This document shows positions 12,841 through 24,525 of a stretch of 64,000 nt of DNA, one piece after another. Every line of letters starts with the position of its first letter. Position 1 is the first letter of the stretch. The notes under the pieces are model-generated. The model saw only the letters and a program-made list of their open reading frames with translations. It had not been told where the DNA came from and made no database searches. Origin of the DNA: Acanthochlamys bracteata (lineage: Eukaryota > Streptophyta > Magnoliopsida > Pandanales > Velloziaceae); contig CM034126.1 of the NCBI GenBank assembly GCA_019914995.1, positions 7,445,001-7,509,000 on the forward strand. Reading direction: 5' to 3'. The translations under genes and the position numbers were made by a program.

Positions 12841-13077
12841 ATTGGAAGACGGACACGGAGAACGTGATAGAGGAAATGTTCAATTTCTGACAAGTAGTTC
12901 GATCATTAATGACACTGAGAGATTGAAAAATGGGGTTCGGAGTTCAGCTTGCCCACTGCTTGACATTGAGCTTACTAACATAGTGGACAATTTGTTACTA
13001 TAGTGCGATGAGGTGAATGTTGAGCCTCACCATCTGAGCAGACATAGAAGAGAATAGGAGGAATAAAGAGTGCCTCG

Positions 13078-13318
13078 ATGATGACACTAGCACGACAGAC
13101 AATTTGTTAATGTAGAGCGCCCAAAACAACTCGTTACGGTTGCTGCTTGCTGCCTACTTTTGACTCAAAATCTAGAAGATGGTATAGAGTTCGCATACAA
13201 CTCTGAAGTTTCCGTTGTGATGTTCTTATTACTATATTGTCCAATTTATAATGGCGACCATTAATAAAAGTATTTCTTAATTACCAAGACTAAACCACTC
13301 ATAATATGGCATGTACAT
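13078..13318 (+). repeat. Direct repeat, copy 2, cut by an Athila LTR
   Basis: Homologous to 11735-11985. Its right end stops exactly where the minus-strand Athila LTR begins (13319), so either the LTR inserted into this copy or the match happens to end there. The interval between the copies (11986-13077) has no recognisable gene. Confidence 0.65.
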
Positions 13319-14823
13319 TGATGTAGACAAAACCATTTAAGAAAATCTCAGTTATTATATCATAATTATCCCGCAAGTGCATGGTAGTCGTATACGGTAT
13401 AGCAGATAACGAGTTTGATCTACCTAAATTGTTGCTAACTCTAATCCAAACTAAACAATCAAAAGTTGTATTTTCATAAAAGCTCAAAAGTGTACTAAAG
13501 CTAAGAAAGTAAAATAAAATACAAGTTGCGAAAATAGAGATGAAGATAACTGGAGTTTTAGGATCCACCACTAATGCCTTTAATTTAATTCTCAATTAAA
13601 TGTGATAATAGATTATGATAATTATGATGATTTTGTATCTCCTTGGTCCAGTTCTTAGATGCTATTTTTAATTATGATTTTAATCTTAATCCAGTATAAA
13701 ATTATCTATCTCTCATATTATTCCAACTCATGTTTTAGAAACTACTAGGATGCATTAAACCCTACAAAATTATAAAAGATATAGTTGCATTCACTTTGAT
13801 CTAGTAAATATTAACTGTAGTCATTAATCCTGTGATTCATAACTATGCTCCAATTGATCCTCATGACACATAATTAATAAAATAGTACATATATTAAATC
13901 TAATGTTGATCAGACATATAAATTTAACACCCAAACATCCTTCCATACAAGAACTAAAAACTCACAATCAAAACAACATTCCATACATCATATAAGATTC
14001 AAAAAATAAATCAAATTTATTATGATTTCATCTTAACTCCAGTTCAGAGTTTTGTTACTCATGTTAAATTTACACACAACACATCAAATTTAGGTTCTCT
14101 CTATCTCCTTCAGAAACTTAAGAAGAAAAAAAGGGGAAAAGAATTCTAGATTTGCAGCTCTCTCTGCTGTTGATCTAGCTCCTAGATCTGTGTCCCTCTA
14201 TTTTTCCTCCAATTTTAGTGTCCGGATGGCTCTCCCTCTCCCTTAGGATGCTGTTAAGTCCCTCTTTATAATCTGATCTCTCCATTGAACTTAGGAAAGA
14301 ATTCCAAATTCTTTCCAACTCCACCAAATCCTCTCCAAATGTTCAAAAAACAAGTTGGATTCTTGATATTGATCTAGAGAAAGTTGGAAAGAAAAAGAAA
14401 TTTTATTTTTTGTTGGAGGATTTTAGGCACGAAGAGATTCTTATTCTATAGTTCCTTTCTTGCTGGAGGCACCCCCCAAAGCTTGAGAGTTAGGGATGGT
14501 GAATGGGCTGCATGAAACGAAAGAAAAAAATAGAAACTCTTATGTGTTCCATCTAGAGACTAAAAGAGGGTTAATTGGATTTAGCGTAATCACATAGTTT
14601 AACTCATTTTGGGCTGAGATGTTCTTGGGCGTTAATGAAAACTTGACCCAACTTGTTTATTCTTTTCCTTAGTCCTTATTTAAGTCTTCAACACTTATAT
14701 ACTTCAATTTTACATTTGCCTACGTTCCACTAAAATAATTCAATTTAGTTCATAATAATAAAAGACAAACAACATTCAAGATATGCCAACAGTGTTATAA
14801 TGCATACAATTTTATTCTTATCA
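13319..14823 (-). repeat. 3' LTR, Athila family 1, copy 2
   Basis: About 1505 bp; on the minus strand it begins TGATAAGAAT right after the polypurine tract and ends GTCTACATCA. It is longer than the sister LTR at 1612-2905. The open frame inside it at 13299-13595 is not a gene. Confidence 0.78.
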
Positions 14824-15339
14824 AGTATCCCCCAGCTTATATTTTGTTAGTCCTCGAGCAAACTTATTCAAAAGTATATGTCATTATTCCACAAATTATA
14901 CTCATATAACTCAATTTCTAGGTGTGCCAATTTGGGTTGATGGATCAGTTTTTTGGGTCGACTCATTTAATAATATGGTCCAAACTCCACTAGGTAATAA
15001 CTTTCACTCTCTCTCCATGTATGCACTCATCATGAATGATATCTTGAAATATACACCTGTATTACAAACTTGGATGGCACCATTACTATTGGCATACCTG
15101 ACGCATTATGTATTTGTATCTTCCAATGAGCTTACTTTACACTTCTTTCTATCCTGCTAAGGAAATGCCCCCTCTTGTATATTATGCAATGAGCATCTTC
15201 ACTACAACTATTATAAACTATATGTGGATACAACTAGTCATCAGAATAGTTACTTAGATTTCCCATGAACCTCCTCCTACAAAAGAAGTTATAAACAACA
15301 ATAAAAATCAAATGCAATTGAAATTCAAATTCTAACAAA

Positions 15340-16080
15340 AAGAAAACACTTGGGTAGCCTCCCAAGAAGCGCAAAATTTAATGTCTTTAATCAAATGAGG
15401 AGTTTGTCAAGTGCAGATAGATCATGCAGATGAAGAGTTGGTTCAGTTTGCATTTTCAAGGTGGGCTCCAACTATGTCTTCAAGTGATGGACATGACCCT
15501 AAATTGTGCTCCTGATTTGAGGTACTTGATTTTTATAGCTCTATGTGGAAAATTTTCAACTGTCTCATATGGCCTGTGCCACTTTGGTTTCAGTTATTCT
15601 GAAAGAAGTTTCAAATGTAAGTCAAACAAAGCACTTTCATAGCTGGAGTAAAGTCTTTTTACTGAATTGACTTGTCAAGGTAGAACTTTATACGTTCCTT
15701 GTAAGTCTTTGTATTCTCATAACCCTCATTGTGAATTTCTTCCAACTCATGGTGTTGCAATTTTCTTTCATTCCCTACATTCTTTATATCAAAACTTAGT
15801 TTTTTGATAGCTCAATATGCATTGTGTTCAAGTTCCATAGTTAAGTGACATGCTTTTCCAAAGACAATACGATATGGACTCATCCCTATAGGTGTTTTAC
15901 ATGCTGTCCTATAAGCTCATAAGGCATCATTAAGTTTTATTATCCAATTTTTTCTTTTGGTGTTAACAGTTTTCTCCAATTTCCTAATTTTTATATTGCT
16001 AATCTCTAGTTGCCCTGAGGTCTGTGGGTGATAAGGAGTTGCTATATTATGAGCTTGAATCTCCTTAAGAGAGTTTGTTG
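15340..16080 (-). pseudogene. Athila integrase relic
   Basis: On the minus strand, pieces can be read in order across frames: [19 protein letters not shown] (near 16040), the core segment that holds the catalytic Glu; then [20 protein letters not shown] (near 15920); [10 protein letters not shown] (near 15845); ELEEIHNEGYENTKTYKE (near 15740); and HRPYE ... HRAIKIKYLKSGAQFRV (near 15540-15470). These equal the fragment at 2-346 plus upstream core. Several stops and frameshifts: dead copy. Confidence 0.8.
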
Positions 16081-16889
16081 ATTATGTAAATTTCAAGTGA
16101 GCATGATATCATGAATAATTATGCATTATGATAAATTAATAAATCAAAATTGTAAGGCCACTCGTTAAATGGAATTGTAAGATCAATATTCAACTACTAC
16201 CTTATTGCTATGTTGTGCTTTGGATTTTGACCTTCTTTATCTAAGTATTGAATACATGTGATATTGTGAACCATGGTTTTAGTTTCTGCAACATACCGGT
16301 CGAGAACTTTCTCGACCTCAAAGGAGTCAACACCATTCTCAACCTAATGCCAAAAATTCACGCTCTCAAGTATTGTATTGAATAATAATTTTACATATAT
16401 CGACTTCGTTCTAGTATTTACGTACTCAAAAGATACCACAAGATTGCAACACAAGTAACGACTTTGTTGTCAACCAATTCTATAAATGTATAACTCGAGT
16501 AGATGAAAACAATAGTAGTGTCGATCTAACCCATGCGTCGACTTGTTTTAGACTTATTTCATGCTATTTCAGGCTTAGAACGTAATCCTCAGTTTTTCAT
16601 CCGACGTACAACATATTTCAGGCTTCAAACATTCATCCTATTCCTTCTCAAAAAGCAAACTTTCAATGCTAGTAACATGAAGTACGTTACCGACATAATC
16701 ACAAAAGTGGTAAAAGAAGGTAGATAACTCGAGATCAATCAAAGTAATATCAAAACTCGCAATTAATAGCTTTCGCACTATCACGAAGGTAGTCCTCTCC
16801 CTTAATAGACTATCTTCTCTATTTTTGTGGTACATAGGGCCAAATTATTCAATGCTAGTTTTCACACTTTTGTGTAGGTAGTTCTTTTC
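16081..16889. other. No recognisable gene
   Basis: No domain could be read. It may hold the rest of one of the flanking Athila elements. The open frame at 16533-16727 is unconvincing. Confidence 0.3.
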
Positions 16890-17589
16890 AATTGGATAAG
16901 TCTGACTAGTGCAATATCTTTTATTGGGACAGTAGTTGGGAATATAATCATAATGTACAGTCAATACTCAGTATAACTTCTAAATAAAAAACTACATTAG
17001 TTACAAATCCCAAATGTCAACAAGAGCAAATCAGTTCTCTAAGCAACTCATGATCACAAGTTCAAGCTAGCAAATACTACACTCATCAATTAGTCAACAT
17101 AAGAGGTAGTTTAAATGACTATGCATTTAGTCCATCTCCAAGAATGAAGACTTAAGATAGAAAATTTTCACTGTAAGTGATGTACTCCAACTAAGCAACA
17201 ACAATTACAAAAATTTCCTCTTTCCCACACTTAGTACCAACATTGTGTTGATGTGTATATAAATAAATATAAATAAAGAGGCAAGGTTAGAAAGTATCCC
17301 TGATTTTTGCGCTTGCTCACTCAAAGTTTGTTTTAATTATGTTCATTTGTCATGTTTCTCAATGTCATTAGAAATTTATTAGAATTAAAAAATATCAAAA
17401 TTGAAAACTAATTGAAAAGTTTAAACTAGTTGAAAAACTAAAGGATTAAAAGCTTGAGTCGCATCCCAATAAGCATTAATTTATAATCTATAGGTTGACT
17501 TTTTTTCCTGTATACCCGTTCAAGAAGGATGGTTGATAATTGAGGAGCATACGAAAAGCGTTTCATGAACAACACCATTCGTAAGATGG

Positions 17590-18601
17590 TGAAGCTTCCA
17601 GTTAGTGTGTATACTCATCAATCTCTTCATTTTCAGTTTTAGATGAAATCTCCTTTAAGAACTTTACAAAACTCGGCATTTGTTCCATTGTATTTGCAAA
17701 AGATAAGTTAATATGCAACTTTTTAAACACATCAAAATTTTCAAAAAATTTGCTTATCCAATTTATTCTTCGGAAGACGTGCAAAGAAGAGGAATCGGTT
17801 GCATGTAATCTTTAGTTGGTTCTGCTAATTGATGTTCTGAATGTTCTAAGCACACTTCATTATTGATTTAGTAGCGCTTTCCAGTGGTTCGTTTACTGTA
17901 TTGTTCAGCTCCAGTAGGGAATTTAGATAAACAAAGTTCAGGTTATCGAATTAACTCTATGTCGTCTACTTCAATTTCAGCAAGCAACATTGGTGAAAAG
18001 AAATCATTTTGTTCTAGTGATTCTCTGCTGCACGTATGCGGTGTCTCCAGTAGCTCATCACTTCGAAATGTAATTAAGTGCACTTGTTCAGTGGAGTTCT
18101 TAATGCTACTCGAAAAAGAACTTTGTTGTCTTTCACATAGTAAGCTTGTCATTTAATTTATTTGCAACTCATGGTTACGAATAGAGGCAGCTTGATTTTA
18201 CAAAGTTTTTATTTTTGCTATGAATTAGACAAGGGCATCTTCAGGTGGTGCTTTCCTAACCAGTTGTTGCTGGAATCCAGAGTTTCTTAGTTACATTTTG
18301 CTGATTACTCCATGAAAAATGCTATATTGTATGTACTGGAGTATGGATTATTCGGTTGCCCTTTAATGTTAAACACCCATTGCACTTGTTCTGTAGGAAA
18401 TAGTAAGAATAGATTTTCAATTTGGTAACCAAAACTAGCATGATTTTCCCTACAGAATTCGCACACTATGTTAGGATTATGAATAGCATGACAACTAATT
18501 GTTGAGACAAAATTGCCATTTGTGCATTCAAAGTGTTGGTAGACGAAATCCTCAATTATCGAGTCAAAGCGGTGATGGCATCTATCACATGCATTAAACA
18601 A
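17590..18601 (-). pseudogene. Athila gag C-terminus to protease-proximal region, decayed
   Basis: On the minus strand at 18601-18305 a Cys-containing segment ends VQWVFNIKGQPNNPYSSTYN, the signature that follows the gag zinc knuckle in Athila. Next (18230-17943), ASIRNHELQIN ... LCERQQSS and STEQVHLITFRSDELLETP match the linker with the family's AITLRSGK-like motif. Then 17784-17602 (FENFDVFKKLHINLSFANTM and QMPSFVKFLKEI) is the segment just before protease. Stops interrupt every part. Pol does not follow. Confidence 0.75.
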
Positions 18602-18699
18602 TGAATCTTAAGGAAGGAAGAAAATAAAAGTTCAATTGTAACATTAATCAATGTCAATACTAATAAAAATTAAAACAATTCCTAGTAACAGTAATGTAT

Positions 18700-19995
18700 G
18701 AGTCACAAAAGTGATACAATAATGAGAAAAATATCCTCCCCACGAGAATTTATTAACTTATTTAGTACCATTAAGTAATTCTAAAATTTTTCGAACAACC
18801 GATTTAAAGAGAGTGAATGCAAAAACCACACTTGTGAGATTTCAGATTAAGTGCTATCGTAGATTATAATCTGTATTGAGAGTTGTAAAACTCTAATTTC
18901 TTTGATATACTTTATCAAGCTATTCCAAAATTACTTTCATACAATAATTCTCCGTATCTTTATGTGAATTAATATATAAGAAAACTCATTGAGTTCTGTG
19001 GCATTCTAGGTTAGCTGCACAAACCATAAGAGTACATCTCTGTTCCTCATGCAATTCATGGCATTCATTACAAAGAGTAATATACACATCACATCTCTAG
19101 CTCAATATGAATCTCAAATCGATTGAATATTAGGCAGATACTCAAAAGCATTAAGTACGATAATGAATGCTCGATAAGAAATTATAAAACTTCGAATATC
19201 ATAGAATTGAAAATTAAATCATCATAGTTATGCTACATCATAATCTAAGCTAAAGATAGTTTAATTAATAGCTTTCAGATCTAACAAAACAGAAAGAAAC
19301 ACAAGAGATAGAATAAAAGATTCCTTAAAGGGTTTTGTCAAGTGAACTGTAGCCTGCTCCTTGCTCCTCTTTGTCATCCTCTTTATTCCCGCAGCAACTA
19401 CTCAAGAATAAACTCTATATCAGCTGGCTCTGCCGCCCACCCACCCCCTGCTCCCCCAAAAGAAATTTGAAAATTGAATATAAAACTATAGGATTTTTTT
19501 TCCCATAATTAGGTTGGTGCAATTTAAACTAATTCGAACTCTCTATTAACCAAGTAATCTGCACTATTTTTGAAATCTGTTTGGCCTTCAAAAAATATGT
19601 AAAAATATATCATTCAAAATTAATGTCTTATCTTTCCAATCATATATCACACATGTCATTTTAAAATAGGGAAGACCTTGATTGAACTAATTTTCGAAAC
19701 AGCGCACATAATTTAGGTTTATATTGTATTTCAAATTCTTCCGAAGCAGCGCATGGTTGCCTAGAAAATTTTGAAAAATTTTATAGACCAACTTCAATTC
19801 TTAGCTTTCAAATCTAGTTGACAGTTCACAGAAACTCCACTGAGAAATCTATTTTTCATCAAAAATGCTCAAACTGTATAGAATTGCTGAAAATAAAAAA
19901 AAAAAAAATAAGTTTCTTTTCGACTAGTTTTTCTATATAAAATTAAGCGTATATGATGTAAGAGTATATAAAATTATGTATATACTTTAGGCACA
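18700..19995 (-). repeat. LTR of the second Athila family (inner boundary uncertain)
   Basis: On the minus strand the LTR starts TGTGCCTAAAGTATAT at 19995, just after the polypurine tract. Its first 180 bp recur at 21335-21516. Its other end could not be fixed: the value 18700 is a rough limit set by the gag relic ending at 18601. The minus-strand frame at 19974-20171 crosses the LTR junction and is not a gene. Confidence 0.5.
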
Positions 19996-20364
19996 TCAAA
20001 TACCCCAACACTTAAGTTTTCCTCGCCCTCGAGCAACAAAAATGTCACTTTCCATATAACTCGAATGGATTTCATAACACGAATATCTTTAGATCTATCA
20101 ATTAATGCATAGTTCATAGAATATTCCAAAACACAATCAACCATATGTTCTCGATCATGCCACGCTTGCAAACAAATATTTTAAGGCAAGAAAGCTAAAC
20201 TCAGGAATATAAGTACTTATATTGCCAATAAGGTCATATCCTATTTTGGTCTTTCAAGTTTTGTAGTCTTAATATTGAAATTTAGATCGGGCAAGTCATA
20301 CTAACCAGTCATCTAAATTTCTCTTTTGTGTCCAAGACTTAGTCAGACATATTATTATTCTTTT

Positions 20365-20494
20365 TGTAATAAAAAAATTAAATAAGTCTAACTAGTGCAA
20401 TATCTTTTATTGGGATAGTAGTTGGGAATTGTAATAAAAAAATTAAATAAGTCTAACTAGTGCAATGTCTTTTATTGGGACAGTAATTGGGAAT
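20365..20494. repeat. 65-bp tandem duplication inside the Athila spacer
   Basis: Two units of about 65 bp begin TGTAATAAAAAAATTAAATA at 20365 and 20430 and end GGGAAT. The single-copy counterpart is near 16897-16950, so the duplication arose in this copy only. Confidence 0.9.
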
Positions 20495-21094
20495 AGAATC
20501 ATAGATATAGTTTAATACTCAATATAACTTCTAAACAAAAAACTACATTAGCTTCAAACTCAAATGGCAATAAGAGCAAATCAATTCTGTAAGGCATTAT
20601 GATGACAAGTTCAACCTAACAACCACCATACTCATCACTAGTAAACATAAGAATTACTTTAAAGATTATGTGTTTAGTCCATCTCCAAGAATGAAGACTC
20701 AAGATAGAAAATTTTCATCATAAGTGGTGTACTCTCAGACAACTGAGCAATAACAACATAAAAATTACAAAAATTTCCTCTATCCCCACTCTTAGAACCA
20801 CTATTGCACTCAATGTGTAGATAAAAAAATATAAAAAAGAGGAGAGGTTAGATATAGTCCCTGAGTTTTGTGTTTGCTCACTCAGAGTTCCTTATGCAAT
20901 ACGTCCACTTATCATATTTCTCTCTGTCATTAGAAATTAACTAGAATTAAAAAAAGAAATCAAAATAGAAACCTAATTGAAAAGTTTAAACTATATGAAA
21001 AACTAAAGGATAAAAAACTTGGGCTGCATCCCCATAAGCGCTTTATTTATATTCTATAGCTTGGCTTCTTCTTTTCCTCTATGCCGGTTCAAGT

Positions 21095-21275
21095 AGTATG
21101 CATACTCATGAATCTCTTTATTTTCAGTTTTGGATAAAATCTCCTTAAAATTTTACATAACTCGGCATTTGTTTCAATGCAACTTTTTAAGCACGTCAAA
21201 AGTTTCAAAAAATTGCTGATCTAATTGATCCTTCGGAAGACGTTACATAAGAGAAATTGGTTGCATGTAATCCTT
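21095..21275 (-). pseudogene. Second copy of the Athila protease-proximal gag relic
   Basis: Diverged duplicate of 17602-17800; the plus strand shows the same blocks (AATCTCTTTATTTTCAGTTTTGGAT, here split by small deletions, and CTTCGGAAGACGT). It is shortened and directly precedes the partial LTR at 21335. Confidence 0.6.
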
Positions 21276-21334
21276 AGTTTGTCCTGCTGTTCGGTATTGT
21301 GAAAGTTTTGAGCTTGCTTCCTTTACTATTTTAG

Positions 21335-21516
21335 TAGAGTTTTCGTTGATTCCACTGAAAGTCTATTTTTCATAAAAAAGGCTCAAAATGCACAGAATTA
21401 TTGAAAATAAGAAAAACAAAAAATAAAATTCTTTTTTTTATTTGTTTTTCCATATAAAATCAAGTATATATATATGATAGAAGAGTGCATAAAATTATGT
21501 ATATATTTTAAGCACA
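21335..21516 (-). repeat. Partial LTR end, second Athila family
   Basis: About 180 bp homologous to 19818-19995 and ending (5' end on the minus strand) TGTGCTTAAAATAT at 21516. Only the outer end of the LTR is present. The sequence to its left is gag relic, not LTR, so the rest was deleted. Confidence 0.65.
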
Positions 21517-23449
21517 CCGATAGTCAACTCCACATTAATCTATTCAAACTATTCCATCAAGTTACTATTGCTTGTACTTCCGCCACACTATTTATTTGAT
21601 GGGATAGATTAAGTAGCTATTAACTAGTTGCGAGTAGTGGAAATAGAAGGTAACCATTTATTAGTGGGTGACTTTGCTCAGGGGCAGACCATTCTTTGTA
21701 ATTCGATAGGTGTCGTGCTCACGTACTTTGTATAAAAGAGGTCGGGACTCCCATAAAACTATATCGAAGAATGAATCAAGTCTTCCTAATTATTCAAATG
21801 ACAGTCAAGTATTAACGAATGTTTTCTCTCAAAAAATTTTCTTGGTTGTGTATACACACTTTTGTTCGCAACTAATGCTTCGTGGCACTCGGCATTGAAA
21901 GCATAAAAGGCATCCTAAAGGAGTAATGTTGAATATGAACCGCTGATGAGAGAGAAAAGATAATAAGCGAGATCAGAGTAAGTTTAAAATCTTTTTCTAG
22001 CACGTTGCAGAGGCATCTGATGGATAAACGTATTAGATTATGAGAATCTATGTCAATGGAGAGAACGTTTTACTGATATTTGGATCCCCCTTTGGTTTGA
22101 AGATACTTTCGTCTTAACATAACTTGTAAACGCTTGTTCTAAAAAATATGATTTTTCCTAGACACATACCACGTACAGATAATATGAATCAGCGTGTAAG
22201 TGAGATTTTTTGATGTGTAATTTGAAAGATGAAACTTAAGACATAAATTCACCTAACAATTATAGATCAACACTTGTAGATATGTACATGAACATCTGTA
22301 AACGTAAAGTCAACCAAAACACTCTCTAGCAAAAATCTTCCCCCGCCTCAGAAGTTCAGCAACTGTCACAGACGCTTACTAATATCAGTCTCTGAAATAG
22401 GTTCTGATCCATAATCGAGGTGTTCTACAGCTTTCTTGATCATCAATTGCGATATTATTTCCTGTGTGATTAATCCAACGTCTTTACCCATGGCTAGATA
22501 TTTGAGATACATCAAGGCAAACATCCGCAATCATCGTTGTGGCAAAACAAACCTTAATAGTAGCCATTCACATTTTCTAGCAGTTACTACTAACTCCTAA
22601 ATAGTGAACATCTCACAATAATCTAAACTGATCTCCTATTGCGGAACATCAACAAAAACTATCTTCCAGCCAGCTTTGGACTTGAGGTTGCAAGACTCCA
22701 ATAAGGGATCGAGTCATTTCAACATAAATTGTAGTGCTCTCTCCACAGTGAAGGATTTGAATGAGTTGTACACACTTATGGTATGCTCCTTCAAGAAAGC
22801 TCGATTGCGATCCAATACGGGTACCTAACTTTCACAGCAAAGACAATGCAATCTTTACATGTCCGTGCATGCACTAGTTTGTCAACCCCATTGGGATGGA
22901 ATCTGAATACTATCATAGGGTCGGGCACCCGTGGGCTTAAAACTACGAGGGACCTGTGCTTTGAATACTTGTTCTGGTTTCTAAAAACATACAATTTTCC
23001 ATGTTTTTCTTTGTATCATTAAGATATTCTCGTATTCAAAATATAGCCCCACCTGAAGCGTAGTGTACGCAAGCATTTCAACTTTAACATGCAATCAATT
23101 TCTACAACAACAATAATAATAACAACAAAAATCTTAGTAGGAGAGACTTGGCATACGACTCCTGATTTTGTAAGATTTTTCTCAAACCAATAAATAGAAG
23201 CATCAAGGTGTTGCAAGAAAAAGAAACATTACCTCTGATGACATAAACATAAGGAAAACATAAAAAGAGAGCAATTTTATATCAAAATAAGTAAATAATC
23301 TTATGATGATGTAAACATAAATTCATATACATCAACATTGCCTATGAGTCTAGCCCATTGCAGGTGCCATGAGGTGAGCGAAGAACCACCATAACACTTT
23401 TCTATATTCAATTTAAATTACCTCAATGTACTTCTATATCAGGTCCTTC
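21517..23449. other. No recognised gene
   Basis: About 1.9 kb. The minus strand at 22500-22390 reads KDVGLITQEIISQLMIKKAV ... PISETDISKRL in one open stretch, which has the look of a helical histone-fold-like peptide, but the match is too weak to call. The minus-strand frame at 22791-22994 is open for 67 codons without a recognisable domain. This stretch might contain decayed C-terminal parts of the neighbouring FAR1/MULE relic. Confidence 0.3.
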
Positions 23450-24230
23450 ACCCATTGCAATAACTAATGACATCTCCTTCCGATGAGATGCAGCCAAGGT
23501 TACACAAAATCAGTAAAACTGGATGCTGACGTCCTAAATTCATCCTCCAATCTATGTCAGGAGATACCTTCCCAACAACTGCGTCATAACTCTATCTTGA
23601 TCTTCTCGTCCAAAAGTGACTTAAAATGCTACTTGATCTGTCTTGGGAAATACCTCCACGGAGCCAGTTTTGGGAAAGCCACTTGAAAGAGTCCTTTATC
23701 TCATCCAAAGCTAGTGTGCAACCAAACTGAATCATCTGTTGGTGGTGGTTAACTCCAGTGATGGTGTGAATGGCATATTGTATGTATTCATGTGATATGT
23801 GGTATCAAATAAACTAACATCACCACAATATTGAAATTTAGACATTAGCAACCATCTATCCTTAAGAAATTAATTGCCCTTGATTAGTTGTCAGTCTGAA
23901 TCGCATAGAAGAAAATTTGGATCTTTTACGATCTTCTTCTTAAAACAATTCAAAGCTGCACATATCACCTGGCATTGGTTTCTTGTACTTTTTTAAAAGA
24001 CGCAAATGATTCCAACAATTTCTGTCATCAAAATCGAATTGCGACCCAGTAAGAATATCAACAACTTTATGCACGGGTATGTTTTTATCTTGAAGTGAGT
24101 CTACTATCATCCTCGTTGTAGTAGGTATTTTTGTATTACTAGAGAAATGCATTCTATTTGCCGAACTTACTATACGTTGAGTGTGATCTTTTTCAAAATT
24201 CTCCACTCTTCACGATCCACCAACTTGGCA
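23450..24230 (-). pseudogene. FAR1-related / Mutator-like (MULE) transposase relic
   Basis: The minus strand at 24206-23940 is open and reads ENFEKDHTQRIVSSANRM ... TTRMIVDSLQDKNIP ... NCWNHLRLLKKYKKP, matching the region between the FAR1 zinc-binding domain and the MULE transposase core. Downstream, across stops, KKIVKDPNFLLCDSD, then FDTTYHMNTYNMPFTP (near 23795) give the first catalytic Asp block (FDTTY) of the MULE domain, followed by WLF-like and GFPKLAPWRYF pieces. FAR1 genes are domesticated MULE transposases, so this could be either a dead transposon or a dead FAR1-like gene. Terminal repeats were not found. Confidence 0.7.
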
Positions 24231-24417
24231 TTTCACTCTCATTGATGCAACACATTTGTATTTAATCGTACTATTATTTCTTTTCTTATTTCCTTAGTTT
24301 TTGACACATTATCTATAATTTTTCTTTTGTGTGGTCTGTAATTTGTGTCAGTTATCGAGTGCTAAACGACATTTTGGTGAAACATAAGTTTTTGTTCCCG
24401 TTATAGATCAGTTACAT

Positions 24418-24520
24418 TCAAATGCATATCCCATTTTTGCCTAGCAGGGTTATGAAAATCCACGAGAAGCAACTGGACGAATTGTATGTGCCAATTGCCA
24501 TTTAGCTAATAAGCCTAGAT
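24418..24520 (+). pseudogene. petA: Plastid petA (cytochrome f) fragment in nuclear DNA
   Basis: About 100 bp translating NAYPIFA*QGYENPREATG and then RIVCANCHLANKP, which is the start of mature cytochrome f, including the haem-binding CANCH motif (24488-24502). One Gln codon has become TAG. The similarity starts near the transit-peptide processing site and stops after NKP, where the sequence turns into Ty3 reverse transcriptase debris. This is a nuclear plastid DNA insertion (NUPT), not a working gene. Confidence 0.88.
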
Positions 24521-24525
24521 AAGCT

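Larger units (their letters stand above)
13319..16080 (-). mobile_element. Athila-type Ty3 retrotransposon, 3' part, minus strand
   Basis: Read on the minus strand: decayed integrase (16080-15340), non-coding post-pol region with the AGCGC/GGGAGGC motif (near 15370), polypurine tract (AGCTGGGGGATACT, about 14822-14837), then an LTR (14823-13319). It belongs to the same family as 1-2905, shown by shared integrase, post-pol and LTR blocks, but is more decayed. The gag, protease and RT parts are not recognisable upstream. Confidence 0.8.
16890..21516 (-). mobile_element. Athila-type array: internal - LTR - internal - partial LTR, no pol
   Basis: Two homologous internal segments (16890-17890 and 20380-21330) are separated by one LTR (ending at 19995 on its 5' side), and a partial LTR end lies at 21335-21516. 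Polypurine-like sequence (AAGTGTTGGGGTATTTGA) abuts the LTR start at 19995. In both internal copies a protease-proximal gag relic is followed directly by the post-pol motif (GCTTATTGGGATGCGAC near 17466; GCTTATGGGGATGCAGC near 21030), so RT, RNase H and integrase are missing. This fits a non-autonomous Athila derivative expanded by unequal exchange or nested insertion. The array reading is inference. Confidence 0.65.

Noticed and set aside
22390..22500. Possible histone-fold subunit gene
   Set aside because: Too short and unsupported for a gene call; kept only as a low-interest observation.
23940..24206. Functional FAR1-like transcription factor
   Set aside because: The frame continues only across stops, so a relic is the safer call.
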